Source of the DNA: Dendrolimus kikuchii
Lineage: Eukaryota; Arthropoda; Insecta; Lepidoptera; Lasiocampidae
DNA length: 64,000 nucleotides
NCBI GenBank assembly: GCA_019925095.2
Contig: CM034389.1
Coordinates: forward strand, 2,564,001 to 2,628,000
Reading direction: 5' to 3'
Shown here: piece by piece, positions 23,066-33,473 of the stretch
Layout of the letters: the number at the start of each line of letters is the position of its first letter
Position numbering within the stretch: the first letter of the stretch is position 1
Translations under genes and position numbers: made by a program
The notes under the pieces: model-generated
What the model was told of the DNA's origin: nothing
Seen by the model: only the letters and a program-made list of their open reading frames with translations
Databases searched by the model: none

Positions 23066-23240
23066 CCATAATTATGTCGACCAGGGCATCGGTAATCTTA
23101 AAACTCTTCAATGCACTAATTAAGGCCATAATATTATTGTGTCGGACGCAGTACATTTTTCACCCAGGGCACATTTCTCGCCTAGGGCGAAATAATTATC
23201 TCGGCCAGGGCGTCTGTAATTATAAAGCTCAGCATTGCAC

Positions 23241-23633
23241 TAGTTAAGGTAACCATTTGCCGTACGCTCTTTGAGCACATAATTTGCGTCGTAATTTTAG
23301 TATTGTTCACTGTGCCTCGATATTATTACGTCGATGCGGGAATTTTGTTCAATAAAATCGTTTCGCCTTCGTATCGAGAATTTCGGTGTCCTGGGGAATC
23401 GCATATTGCCTTCCGTAACTTTATCCCTATTTGTCGTAGTTTGGAGTTTAGGGGAACATAATATAGACGACAACTGAAAACATTCTTTAGCTAGATTTAT
23501 GTGTTCACAATATAAAGCAGCGTTATGAGGTTTTAGCCTTAATGTACCTTGACGCTTTTCACGCGGCATCGCTCACACAATGATATCTGAATTAGCGAAA
23601 TGTCTATTTTAGACCATAGCAAAATTAAATAGA
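23241..23633. other. unassigned sequence
   Basis: Short unsupported ORFs only. Confidence 0.35.
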
Positions 23634-23723
23634 CTAAACATATGACGTTCATTATTCCTACAGAACGCTTTATTATGAGTGGATGCTACCCACTTGGCCA
23701 ATTTATTATGCTAGCATCCGTTT

Positions 23724-23856
23724 TATCCGTGCGGGAACGGAGAAAGAATACAATTTCCTGCGGCCAGGCGGCCTGTCGTAAGAGGCGACTTAACAACCCA
23801 CAGCCAGGTGGCAGGGCATTTGCCCGACTGGATGGCTACCACCCCTGGTCTAAAGT
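23724..23856 (+). mobile_element. SINE-A, 5' portion
   Basis: The first 133 bp; cut by the RTE-A that follows, with no 3' half beyond it. Confidence 0.8.
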
Positions 23857-24304
23857 ACATACATACATACATAACTTCACGCCAGTTCCCTTGCGGGGTA
23901 GGCACGAACAACAGAGTGCCATTTAGGCTTATTCTTACACACCTCACTTGCCTCTTTGACATTCATAACTCTTGTCATGCAAGCTCGTCTATTCTTAAGG
24001 CTTCTGACATCACCTTCTGCTAGTACACGATCAATTTGATCATGGAAGGTGTGTCGTGGCCTTCCACGACTTCTGCATCCATCCACTTTTGCATTGTATA
24101 TCTGTTTAGTCATTCTTTCATCATGCATTCTTTCCACATGCCCGAACCACCGGAGCATTCCTTTCCTTACCTTCACCCCGACACTCTCTTTCAGACCAAC
24201 TCTCTTTCTTACTTCGGTATTATGAACGCGGTCCGCGAGCGTCACTCCGCAGATTTTGCGCAGTGCTCGCATCTCGACCGCGTTTACTCTACTTTCATGC
24301 TTTT
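23857..24304 (-). mobile_element. RTE-A LINE, 3' fragment
   Basis: Tail at left abuts the SINE fragment; the right end ('catgctttt') abuts the second copy of the duplicated block, so no target duplication is seen. Confidence 0.85.
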
Positions 24305-24398
24305 CTACTAAACATATGACGTTCATTATTCCTACAGAACGCTTTATTATGAGTGGATGCTACCCACTTGGCCAATTTATTTTGCTAGCATCCGTTTT

Positions 24399-24688
24399 AT
24401 CCGTGCAGGAACGGAGAAAGAATACAATTTCCTGCGGCCGGGCGGCCTGTCGTAATAGGCGACTTAACAACCCACAGCCAGGTGGTAGGGCATTTGCCCT
24501 ACTAAAGTATATTGCCAAAACAACCTTGAGTTGTGTTCCGGCATTAGTGACCAGGTTCCAGTTTCCCTTAAGAGAGCAGCAGCGCATTTGTAGCAACTTT
24601 GCTGTTGCAAATGTCCATAGACGATGGTAACCGCTTTCCATCAAGTGGGCCGTCTGCCTGTCTGCTGATGTCCTGCAATAAAAAAAAA
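24399..24688 (+). mobile_element. SINE-A with small deletion
   Basis: Lacks the 'cgactggatggctaccaccc' block at 24498; ends in poly-A. Confidence 0.8.
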
Positions 24689-24725
24689 TCATTGTAACAA
24701 CAGCAATGTATGCAACTGCCTCGAC

Positions 24726-24899
24726 ATGACCTTTTTGTACGATATCATAAATTCTATCATCGATTGTCCTGCTCTCACTTCGTCTTTGAATATCAACATA
24801 CCACAGCGTTACCCTCGTAATTCTTCCTCACTCAAACTGTTTGCTATCCCTGTCTCCAAAACTAACTACGGACAAAATGAATATCTGCGGCGTTGTACA
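24726..24899 (+). mobile_element. LINE ORF2 C-terminal remnant
   Basis: Reads LYDIINSIIDCPALTSSLNI, then INIPQRYPR...AIPVSKTNYGQN...YLRRCTNTY. The 'DCP.L', 'R...F..P' and 'TNYG.N' spacing is that of a Jockey-type LINE tail. 5'-truncated; runs into a Helitron. Confidence 0.55.
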
Positions 24900-25466
24900 A
24901 ATACCTATTCTCGTGTCACAGTTTTCGTTGCCATACTCCTCCGAAACGGCTTGACCGATTTTGATGAAATTTTTTGTGCTTATCCGGTATCTATGAGAAT
25001 CGGCCAACATCTATTTTTCATCCCCCTAAATGTTAGGGGTAGTCCACCCCTAAATTTTATTTTTTATTTTTTAGACAAAATTTTTAATTTCTATTTTTTT
25101 ATGATACAACATATAAAAATACATACAATCCTCAATTTTCACCCTTCTACGATCAACCCCTATTTTTTATTTGTTAATTATAAACTTTAATATTTTGCCA
25201 AGATTTTTAATCTTATTTTGTCATGACTTAGAATAAAAAAAAATATATTACTCTTTTAGATTCACAATTAGAACCGATAGGTGACGCTGAGATCGGGTTC
25301 TGGAATCCTCCTAATCACCTGGAACGATTTTGGTGATTTTGTTTTTGTGTGTTTGAGTGGGTACCCGGATGGTTTAGATTCGCAATTAGAACCGGTACGT
25401 GGCTCTGGGATCGGGTTCTAGAATTTTATTTTTTAAAGGCAGGACAACGTCTGCCGGGTCCGCTAG
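24900..25466 (+). mobile_element. Helitron-like element
   Basis: Contains 'cggcttgaccgattttgatg' and two 'gatcgggttct' units and ends 'ctgccgggtccgCTAG|T'. The 5' limit is uncertain. Confidence 0.6.
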
Positions 25467-25482
25467 TACCTATATAAAGAAC

Positions 25483-25984
25483 TGTAACGGGTCTCCGACA
25501 GGGCTTCCGGTGGGAGCCTGTAGGGGGTGCTGGCGGGATATGCCGGTGGAAATAATACACCAGCCACTCTTACGGTTCACATCGTTTATTTGAACGCTAC
25601 TGAGTTGTATTTACAATAAAATAACCATTGGCTATATTAAAGCCGTAATCGGTATATTCGTACGTTAACTAAGTTGTATAGACTCTAACCCGCTGACTAC
25701 TACTTTTAATACACTCCAGCTAATACTCTAACACACACTCGTAATACACTGACTTGTCTTGGCGGATCACTCACTACTTATACTACTACTACTTCCCACG
25801 ATTTCTCCGGCCTGGACCCAACCCTTCTGGGAAGTTGCGACCCCTGTCCATAAACTAATAAATTGTTTCCTCACTAAATTAACAAAGCATGCAGTTAAAT
25901 TACACAACTATATTCTAAAATATTTACATACAATGGCAATGGCAGATGTCAGGATCATCTTTCTTTGACTCGAATGGTCTTACA
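25483..25984 (-). mobile_element. candidate solo LTR (family L4)
   Basis: 502 bp from TGTAACGGG to TCTTACA, flanked by AAGAAC (25477-25482) and AAGGAC (25985-25990), a 5-of-6 match. The minus strand has an AATAAA signal near 25590. Single copy. Confidence 0.5.
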
Positions 25985-26010
25985 AAGGACGTTATTTTAA
26001 ATTACTATTA

Positions 26011-26551
26011 ACCTCAGCCAGAAGGCCCAGCTCGCCATACACAACGCGGTGCTGGTACCTACGCTCACGTATGGAAGCGAGAGTTGGGTATGGAAGAGAG
26101 AGCATGAAAGTAGAGTAAACGCGGTCGAGATGCGAGCACTGCGCAAAATCTGCAGAGTGACGCTCGCGGACCGCGTTCGTAATATCGAAGTAAGAAAGAG
26201 AGTTGGTCTGAAAGAGAGTGTCGGGGTGAAGGTAAGGAAAGGAATGCTCCGGTGGTTCGGGCATGTGGAAAGAATGCATGATGAAAGAATGACTAAACAG
26301 ATATACAATGCAAAAGTGGATGGATGCAGAAGTCGTGGAAGGCCACGACACACCTTCCATGATCAAATTGATCGTGTACTAGCGGAGGGTGATGTCAGGA
26401 GCCTTAAGAACAGACGAGCGTGCATGACAAGAGTCATGAATGTCAAAGAAGCAAGTGAGGTGTGTAAGAATGGGCCTAAATGGCGCTCTGTTGTTCGTGC
26501 CTACCCCGCAAGGGAACTGGCGTGAAGTTATGTATGTATGTATGTATGTAT
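26011..26551 (+). mobile_element. RTE-A LINE, 541-bp 3' fragment
   Basis: Target duplication 'gttattttaaa' (25991-26001, 26552-26562). Its 158-codon frame from LVPTLTYGSESW to the natural stop is uninterrupted. Confidence 0.9.
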
Positions 26552-26562
26552 GTTATTTTAAA

Positions 26563-27040
26563 CTATTACCGAAATTTTCGAAAATGTAAAACAATGCAGG
26601 ACATTACGGGGGACGTCATAAATTATTCCATATCCCAGCATCTGCATTGCCTTCGTGGGAAACAACTTTCTAAATAATTAACGTTCTACTAATTTCATAT
26701 ATACTCGTATACTTTATTTTTATTATTTTGACTTTGATTTCATTAATATTATTATTTTGTTTTTTTTTAATATTATGACTTTTATTTTTAACATGTATCA
26801 CGATTTTTTTTTATGACATGATAATTATGACTTAAGAATGATATAGATAAATAGACAAATTGTAGTTTTTGTTTTGTGTTGTATTGTATTATTTAATTCC
26901 TTTTTTATTTTATATCTAATTTTCCAATATTGCATCAAATTTATTATAATTTTCTTATAGTTGTATGAGCCAAATGCGTAACAAGAATTATTTTTTTAGT
27001 GGAAACTTAGTTGATATGTGTATTAAGTTATGTGTTTTAT
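26563..27040. other. unassigned AT-rich sequence
   Basis: T-rich; nothing recognised. Confidence 0.35.
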
Positions 27041-27059
27041 ATTGTAAGAATTATAATTA

Positions 27060-27530
27060 TTGTATGTTTCCCAAATGAATTATGAATCTAAATTCTAAAC
27101 CATCCCTACTCAAACACAAAAAAACATCAAAATTCTATAACCCAATTCCAGCACCACCTACCGGATTCAATTGTGAATCTAAACAATCACGAGACCCGCT
27201 CAACTCACAACATAAAAAAATACAAACACACTATAAAAAATTCATCGAAATCGGTACAGCGGTTTTGGAGATCAGTGACATACAAACGTACAGAAGAATT
27301 ATTTATATACTGGCGAGCCCGGGAGATATTGTATTGCTCTGAAATTAAAAATCTACGTCCCGGTTACAACGCCACCTAACGGGTCCAATTGTGAATCTAC
27401 ACTATTCTCGAATCCACTTGAATACACATAAAAAATTTCATAAAAATCAGTCCAGCGGTTTTGGAGAAATTCAGTGATATAAACACGTACAGAAGAATTA
27501 TTTATGTAGGTATATACTAGACAACATGTG
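27060..27530 (-). mobile_element. degenerate Helitron-like repeats
   Basis: Two units with 'cagcaccacctaccggattc'/'caacgccacctaacgggtcc' and 'aaatcggtacagcggttttg', related to the interiors of other Helitron copies. Confidence 0.5.
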
Positions 27531-27954
27531 ATTCATTATATTACTTAAAATCTGGTTGGCTTCGACTCGCCTCTATGTTTTGCAGGGCAGTTGTGTAGAC
27601 GATATGGATTTAGTTTCTTTGCTATTATAGTGAATTTAATAAGAAATAATAAATAAAGTTTTTATGTAAGTAACATAAAGCTACTAACTATCATCATGTC
27701 ATCAGTTCTTTACTGTACAACAAGGTACATGATAAATATGACATTGTATATTTAAACAGAAATGAAAGTAAAGCAACCACACAAAAGTGACTTATGCAAC
27801 TTTATTACCAAAAAACTGACTATGTAAATGAAATGAATGAATGAATGATTATTGAGTATGTAATTACAAATTGTGCGAGAGAGTCGAAAGAGAGAGTGTG
27901 GTAAGTCGTCAATGTGAATTGTGATGAAGAATTAACAATTTTTGCCTCCAAGAC
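27531..27954. other. unassigned sequence
   Basis: Contains a short (GAAT)n run near 27830; otherwise unrecognised. Confidence 0.35.
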
Positions 27955-28085
27955 CGCTCCTATATCCCGCGTTCTGTACGACGTCTAGCTGCTAATTCCG
28001 CGAGCTATGGGCGTCGGCGGTATGCGGGGCGCGGAGAGTAGATGTGCTCCTGCGGACGGGTCAGGGGGATGCGCTCTGTCCGCAA
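27955..28085 (-). repeat. GC-rich interspersed repeat Y
   Basis: Inverse of 1400-1545 with the 'gctctgtccgcaaaaa' end. Confidence 0.6.
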
Positions 28086-28591
28086 AAATCTGTTTTTTAA
28101 AATAATTTAATTTTAGATATAAAAATTGTTAAGTCACACACGTACTTGGCATCCCGCGATACAGTGCGAAACCTATGTAACCATTATATCTGTGTATTTT
28201 TTTGACTATAAATTGATTTTGATTTTTTTTTTTGAGCTAGGGTTTTCACGCGCAAACTGTAGTACTATGTGAAGATATATAATATAATGTATGAGTGTAT
28301 GTACAACTATTTCCTCTTACGCAACAATATAGTGTAAAGGACAATTTACAGACATGTCGTATGTTGCGGTAATAATGCTGATCGGACAATCTACGAAACG
28401 CCTACCGAGGATTTATGTAACACACGTGATCAGAGCACCAGAATACAGTTTTATTGTTAAAAAGAAAAGTGTTTCATATTATTTATTATACCTTATTTAT
28501 GTCTGTCCAAATAAAATTGTACGATTATGCACAGTTTACTTTTATCTTACACGACTTTTCTGTATATAATAACGTCGTTTATCTTACATTT
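28086..28591. other. unassigned sequence
   Basis: Nothing recognised. Confidence 0.35.
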
Positions 28592-28603
28592 GGTTTTAAT
28601 AAT

Positions 28604-28799
28604 ACATACATACATAACCTCACGCCAGCTCCCTTGCGGGGTAGGCACGAACAACAGAGCGCCATTTAGGCCCATTCTTACACACCTCACTTGCTTCTTT
28701 GACATTCATAACTCTTGTCATGCACACTCGTCTGTTCTTAAGGCTCCTGACATCACCCTCCGCTAGTACACGATCAATTTCATCATGGAAGGTGTGTCG
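28604..28799 (-). mobile_element. RTE-A LINE, 3' fragment
   Basis: Exact target duplication 'ggttttaataat' (28592-28603, 28807-28818). Confidence 0.9.
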
Positions 28800-28898
28800 G
28801 TTTTAAGGTTTTAATAATGCATGTAAGATATGTATTGGGCTACAAGCAACTCTGTCTGCACGTATTTGCTAAAATAAAAATAATAACTTACGCCATTT

Positions 28899-29168
28899 AT
28901 ATATCGAGGGGTGAAAGGCTATTTGTTTTAAGCGACATTTTCTGACAGAATTGACTTGATGGTTTTCTTGCATCCTAATGTCTCAAACTTAAGGAATTAT
29001 AATGAACCTGGTTTCCAAACTAAAAACTACAGATTTTTTTCTTTTTTAAATATAGTATGTAGTTTACTAATGAAGTCTTTTTGTGGGTCATTGAAACTTC
29101 AAACTCCTCTATCGACACAATTTCGCAAATGTCGCTTAAAACAAATAACCTTGGACCCCTCGATATAT
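28899..29168. mobile_element. 270-bp MITE with ~41-bp TIRs
   Basis: The left end 'tatatcgaggggt', then 'tatttgttttaagcgacatt', is matched in inverse at the right ('aatgtcgcttaaaacaaata', then 'acccctcgatata'). The interior has no coding potential I trust. Single copy here. Confidence 0.75.
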
Positions 29169-29618
29169 TCTTTTAATGTTAAGCTGTATACAATATGGGA
29201 ATAGAAATTACTTATCTTGAACGCATGATGTGATGAATGTAAGACGATATTACTGAGCGCACCCATAGTGTGAAAAAGGTGAAGTGTGAAAGAAGAGAAT
29301 GGACGGCGTACTGTTATGACATTATATATGTATTATATGAACTAATTGCTTACCCGTGCCATTGTACATGGTATAAAAACTTTTTTTTTATCTATATGTG
29401 TATGTGTAACTACTTGAATTCACTGATAGACTGATGGTCTGTTTGTAGATCTTACTATCCATTCACTTGCTTTGTCATGGGTTGAACTTTTTTTATTTAT
29501 TTTTTTAATCGGAAAACAAACGGTTTATAACTGAGTATATACTACTAAATATCTATAACCATTTAAATGTTTCCACATGTAGATAGCTATAATGCTTGCT
29601 AGTAAATATTTTACGTTC
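29169..29618. other. unassigned sequence
   Basis: A Helitron-like 'ttgcttacccgtgcc' occurs at 29345; otherwise unrecognised. Confidence 0.35.
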
Positions 29619-29629
29619 TATAAATTAAA

Positions 29630-30262
29630 CTTTCTATATCAGGTACACCACTGATATAGAAAGAAGAGTGAATTTGGGGAATAGTTTGAATGGAGCGTTA
29701 GGTAAACTTCTAGGCGCTAAGAACCTCAGCCAGAAGGCCCAGCTCGCCATACACAACGCGGTGCTGGTACCTACGCTGACGTATGGAAGCGAGAGTTGGG
29801 TATGGAAGAGAGAGCATGAAAGTAGAGTAAACGCGGTTGAGATGCGAGCACTGCGCAAAATCTGCGGAGTGACGCTCGCGGACCGCGTTCGTAATACCGA
29901 AGTAAGAAAGAGAGTTGGTCTGAAAGAGAGTGTCGGGGTGAAGGTAAGGAAAGGAATACTCCGGTGGTTCGGCCATGTCGAAAGAATGCATGATGAAAGA
30001 ATGACTAAACAGATATACAATGCAAAAGTGGATGGATGCAGAAGTCGTGGAAGGCCACGACACACCTTCCATCATCAAATTGATCGTGTACTAGCGGAGG
30101 GTGATGTCAGGAGGCTTAAGAACAGACGAGTGTGCATGACAAGAGTTATGAATGTCAAAGAAGCAAGTGAGGTGTGTAAGAATGGGCCTAAATGGCGCTC
30201 TGTTGTTCGTGCCTACCCCGCAAGGGAACTGGCGTGAAGTTATGTATGTATGTATGTACGTG
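29630..30262 (+). mobile_element. RTE-A LINE with 5' snap-back hairpin
   Basis: Exact target duplication 'tataaattaaa' (29619-29629, 30263-30273). The element starts 'ctttctatatcag', and 7-8 bases later has the exact inverse 'ctgatatagaaag', which belongs to the normal family sequence. The open frame runs 189 codons from NLGNSLNGALGKLLGAKN to the natural stop. Confidence 0.9.
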
Positions 30263-30344
30263 TATAAATTAAATTAAAAAGGGGAAATTAAAAAAAGAAA
30301 AAGAAAATAAATTATTTTAAAACTGACCTATTACATAAAACTTG

Positions 30345-30608
30345 TTAATTTTCAGACCAATGCTTTACCAGGGCCGTCTTGAGATTTTGTGGATTACTAA
30401 TAAATAAATCTATGTCATGACAGACAGACATTTTAACAGCTAAAAGATTATAGTTATTTGACACACGATTAAAATAAGAATTTGCCCTATAATTACTAGA
30501 TATCCGAGCAACAAACATTTGTATTGGATTCCGGAATCGTCCTGTTGGCACTTTCACATTACTTGTATACAGCATAATTGTGTCAAATTTTAACCGATAG
30601 TAAGGCAA
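30345..30608 (-). pseudogene. possible LINE ORF2 C-terminal remnant
   Basis: 87 codons on the minus strand: MPYYRLKFDTIMLYTSNVKV, later RNPIQMFVARISSNYRANSY and LFISNPQNLKTALVKHW. The pattern (small R-rich block, 'YF.RV.N..N.L', then 'LK.AL..HW') resembles a LINE C-terminus. Weak; could also be a chance ORF. Confidence 0.4.
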
Positions 30609-30874
30609 CGGTCAGAACATGTTGGAACCGGCCATAGAGCAAATGAACGCTCGTTAAGAAATTAGAACCGGTCACGATTGATGTTATGTCACGTACATAG
30701 AGTATTTTATTGATGCATTAGCAAGGCTATAACTGAGTAGTCCATGTACTTGCCAAAATCTGTCGAAACAGAAAAGAGACAAAACCTTCGGAGATGCATC
30801 CACGAACATGTTCAGAATATACATTGGTTACAAATATTATCACGTAGCACTTAAGATTTTTGTATATATAGTCT

Positions 30875-31121
30875 ATAACAGATATACAATGCAAAAGTGG
30901 ATGGATGCAGAAGTCGTGGAAGGCCACGACACACCTTCCATGATCAAATTGATCGTGTACTAGCGGAGGGTGATGTCAGGAGCCTTAAGAACAGACGAGT
31001 GTGCATGACAAGAGTTATGAATGTCAAAGAAGCAAGTGAGGTGTGTAAGAATGGGCCTAAATGGCGCTCTGTTGTTCGTGCCTACCCCGCAAGGGAACTG
31101 GCGTGAAGTTATGTATGTATG
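30875..31121 (+). mobile_element. RTE-A LINE, 3' fragment
   Basis: Target duplication 'tatagtct' (30867-30874, 31122-31129). Confidence 0.9.
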
Positions 31122-31352
31122 TATAGTCTTAATTATAATGTTAAATTATTTAAGCAATAATTACATAGAGAACAACTCATCGTATTATTCTGTAATATTA
31201 CTGTAATTCTGCTCCGTGCAGGAACGGAAAAACAATACTAATTCCTGCGGACGGGCGGCCTGTCCTAAGAGGCGACAAAACAACCCACAGCCAGGTAGGG
31301 TATTTTCCCGTCTGGATGGCTACCACCCCTGGTCTAGAGTAGAGAGTAGAGA

Positions 31353-31598
31353 GACGGCCTCTGTGGTTGAGCGGGCTAAGCCTTTGCCGGCGTACCTGAC
31401 TGCAACGCAGAGGTTCCGGGTTCGATTCCTGGTATAGTAAATTTCGGAAACGTATTTTCTCCGTTATTTACTATGGTCTGGGTGTCTGGGATCGGCGCCA
31501 GAGTAGTCCGTTGTATATTACCCATAACACAAGCGTAACTTGCTTAATTTGGGGATATACAATGTGTGTGTTTGTCTGCCGATTATTATTATTATTAT
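31353..31598 (+). mobile_element. tRNA-derived SINE (SINE-B)
   Basis: Begins GACGGCCTCTGTGGTTGAGC. TGGTTGAGCGG fits the pol III A box and GGTTCGATTCC is an exact B box; ends in (ATT)n. 'agagta' occurs at both flanks. Matches 5788-6022. Confidence 0.85.
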
Positions 31599-31614
31599 AG
31601 AGTATGCCGCTATA

Positions 31615-31694
31615 TGGCAGTATGGCACTCTGTTGTTCGTGCCTACCCCGCAAGGGAACTGGCGTGAAGTTATGTATGTATGTATGTATGTATG
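31615..31694 (+). mobile_element. RTE-A LINE, 80-bp terminal fragment
   Basis: Only the last ~20 codons and tail. Exact target duplication 'tatgccgctata' (31603-31614, 31695-31706), drawn from the host SINE-A. Confidence 0.9.
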
Positions 31695-31935
31695 TATGCC
31701 GCTATAACAACTTTGAGTCGTGTTCCGGCATTAGTGACCAGGTTCCAGTTTCTCCTTCAAGGCCGGCAGCACATGGGCAAGACCTCTGATATTGCTAATG
31801 TCCATAGGCGACGGTAGCCATTTTCCATCACTGTTGGGCCGTCAGGGTGTCTGTTATGCTTCAGCAATAAAAAAAATTCGTTTACGAAGTAAAATCATTT
31901 ATTCAACAGTCTGTGTAATCTTTGTCTATACCTAC

Positions 31936-32126
31936 TTATTATTTAATATTATAAAGAGGTAAAGTTTGTGAAGTTGTAGGGGGTAATCTCTGGATCTACT
32001 AAACCAATTTTAAAAATTCTTTTACTGTTGGAAAGCTATGTTAATAGGGAGTGTCATAGGCTATATAACATGACGCTATAAACCGGAGCGGGACAGAGCA
32101 CGGGTGAAGCCGCGCCCAGCCGCTAG
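31936..32126 (+). mobile_element. Helitron-like element
   Basis: Ends 'gtgaagccgcgcccagccgCTAG|T'; contains 'gtcataggctatataacatg'. Confidence 0.55.
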
Positions 32127-32596
32127 TTTGAATATATTTGTGGACAGATATTTTGTCTTCGCGAGAAGTTAAAAATCTTTATCGACATATATTTGTAATT
32201 TCTTTGCAATGACAATTAGCAGCAAGGGAACTATAATCTATTGTCTGTGTTCACCCTAAGGCTGTGTCCTAAGTTCGCGATGTCTAAGGAAAAGTTTGGG
32301 ATTTTCTTACGATGAAAATGCCACTCAAGTGAAACATAAACGGTTGAACAATTTTCCTACATTTAGCAAGTATCCCATTAATCACGAGAATCTGACTTGA
32401 TTGCAAGCACCCTACTCAAAGTATCATAATAGTCCCTCCGTAGACATTTCGCAATCTGTCAGAATTTATGAAGTATATTAAAGTCGTATGAATGTTAGTT
32501 CATACTAATATATAGGAAAATTTAAACTATGTTTATTTAATTATAGCCTATACAAATTAATATTAATTAAAAATCTAAAGTTCTAAAAAATCTAAA
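32127..32596. other. unassigned sequence
   Basis: Nothing recognised. Confidence 0.35.
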
Positions 32597-32605
32597 AAAA
32601 ATCTA

Positions 32606-32758
32606 GTTCTAAGAACAGACGAGCTTGCATGACAAGAGTTATGAATGTCAAAGAGGCAAGTGAGGTGTGTAAGAATAAGCCTAAATGGCACTCTGTTGTT
32701 CGTGCCTACCCCGCGAGGGAACTGGCGTGAAGTTATGTATGTATGTATGTATGTATGT
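32606..32758 (+). mobile_element. RTE-A LINE, 153-bp 3' fragment
   Basis: Target duplication 'aaaaatcta' (32597-32605, 32759-32767). Confidence 0.9.
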
Positions 32759-32849
32759 AAAAATCTAAAATATCCTATAAATAAACCTAACATAAAAATA
32801 TATATACAATAGTAAAAAAAAAAAAACTAATATTAAAATAAAACCTATA

Positions 32850-33057
32850 TTAAAGCCCGTCCAGTCCCACCAGACCACTGTCGCTGGGCATTGTACCTAG
32901 AAGGCTGGCAGCATTACCTCGCTGGATACAAAGGCTAATCCTTTGAGCGAGGTAAGCTCCAGCCTTCCTGTCTCCTGTTTTGTCCATTAGGCGTTTTTTA
33001 ATTATTTTAAATAATTTGTGGGCACTTGGCCCCCATGGGCCCAAAGTCTCCACCCCA
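32850..33057 (-). mobile_element. LINE ORF2 C-terminal remnant (ETLGPWGP family)
   Basis: The best-preserved relative: ETLGPWGPSAHKLFKIIKKR, then TGDRKAGAYLAQRISLCIQR and GNAASLLGTMPSDSG, ending in LVGLDGL before a stop. Clade uncertain; the sequence is a tail with no RT motifs. Confidence 0.65.
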
Positions 33058-33119
33058 AAATAGGTACATAGAAAATATTGTGGCGAATGATGGTGGAACC
33101 ATCTACTTAGTTTAAGAAT

Positions 33120-33473
33120 TTTTAGTAGAAGCTAGAAAATTCTGGAAGTAAAAGACAAGGACGGATATATTTTAGAAAGGGATAGACGATGAATGAAAGT
33201 TCTAGAATAGAAAGTTCGGGAAGGAAAAGACAGAGATAGATAGATGTTAGAAAGGGATAGATGTATAAACGAAAGTTCTCGAATAGAAGGTTCGGGAAGG
33301 AAAAGACAGAGATAGATAGATGTTAGAAAGGGATAGATGTATAAACGAAAGTTCTCGAATAGAAGGTTCGGGAAGGAAAAGACAGAGATAGATAGATGTT
33401 AGAAAGGGATAGATGTATAAACGAAAGTTCTCGAATAAAAGGTTCGGGAAGGAAAAGACAGAGATAGATAGAT
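33120..33473 (+). repeat. 76-bp minisatellite in LTR L3
   Basis: 'gatagatagatgttag' starts at 33235, 33311 and 33387, with a shortened copy at 33463, all 76 bp apart; diverged units precede. The interrupted unit resumes at 34114 ('agatagatagatgttt'). Confidence 0.9.

Larger units (their letters stand above)
20765..23240 (+). repeat. 124-bp satellite array
   Basis: 'cggacgcagtac' recurs at 21829, 21953, 22077, 22201, 22325, 22449, 22573 and 22697, exactly 124 bp apart, and again at about 23142 beyond a SINE. Central monomers are nearly identical; the outer parts (20765-21230 and 23180-23240) are diverged, with 'gcgctgtacatttttcgc'-type degenerate units. No ORF. A solo LTR (21231-21691) and a SINE-A (22753-23065) interrupt it. 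Confidence 0.95.
23634..24690 (+). repeat. 674-bp-offset tandem duplication
   Basis: The 90-bp block 'ctaaacatatgacgttcatt...ttgctagcatccgtttt' plus the start of a SINE-A occurs at 23634 and again at 24308. In the first copy the SINE is interrupted after ~130 bp by an RTE-A; in the second the SINE continues but has a 25-30-bp deletion at 24498. Confidence 0.8.
31212..31876 (+). mobile_element. SINE-A carrying two nested insertions
   Basis: The 5' part is 31212-31345 and the 3' part 31599-31876, ending in poly-A. SINE-B and then RTE-A are inserted inside. Confidence 0.85.

Noticed and set aside
31353..31440. Genuine tRNA gene
   Set aside because: A and B boxes are present, but no complete cloverleaf can be drawn and it continues into a SINE body with an (ATT)n tail found also at 5788-6022.
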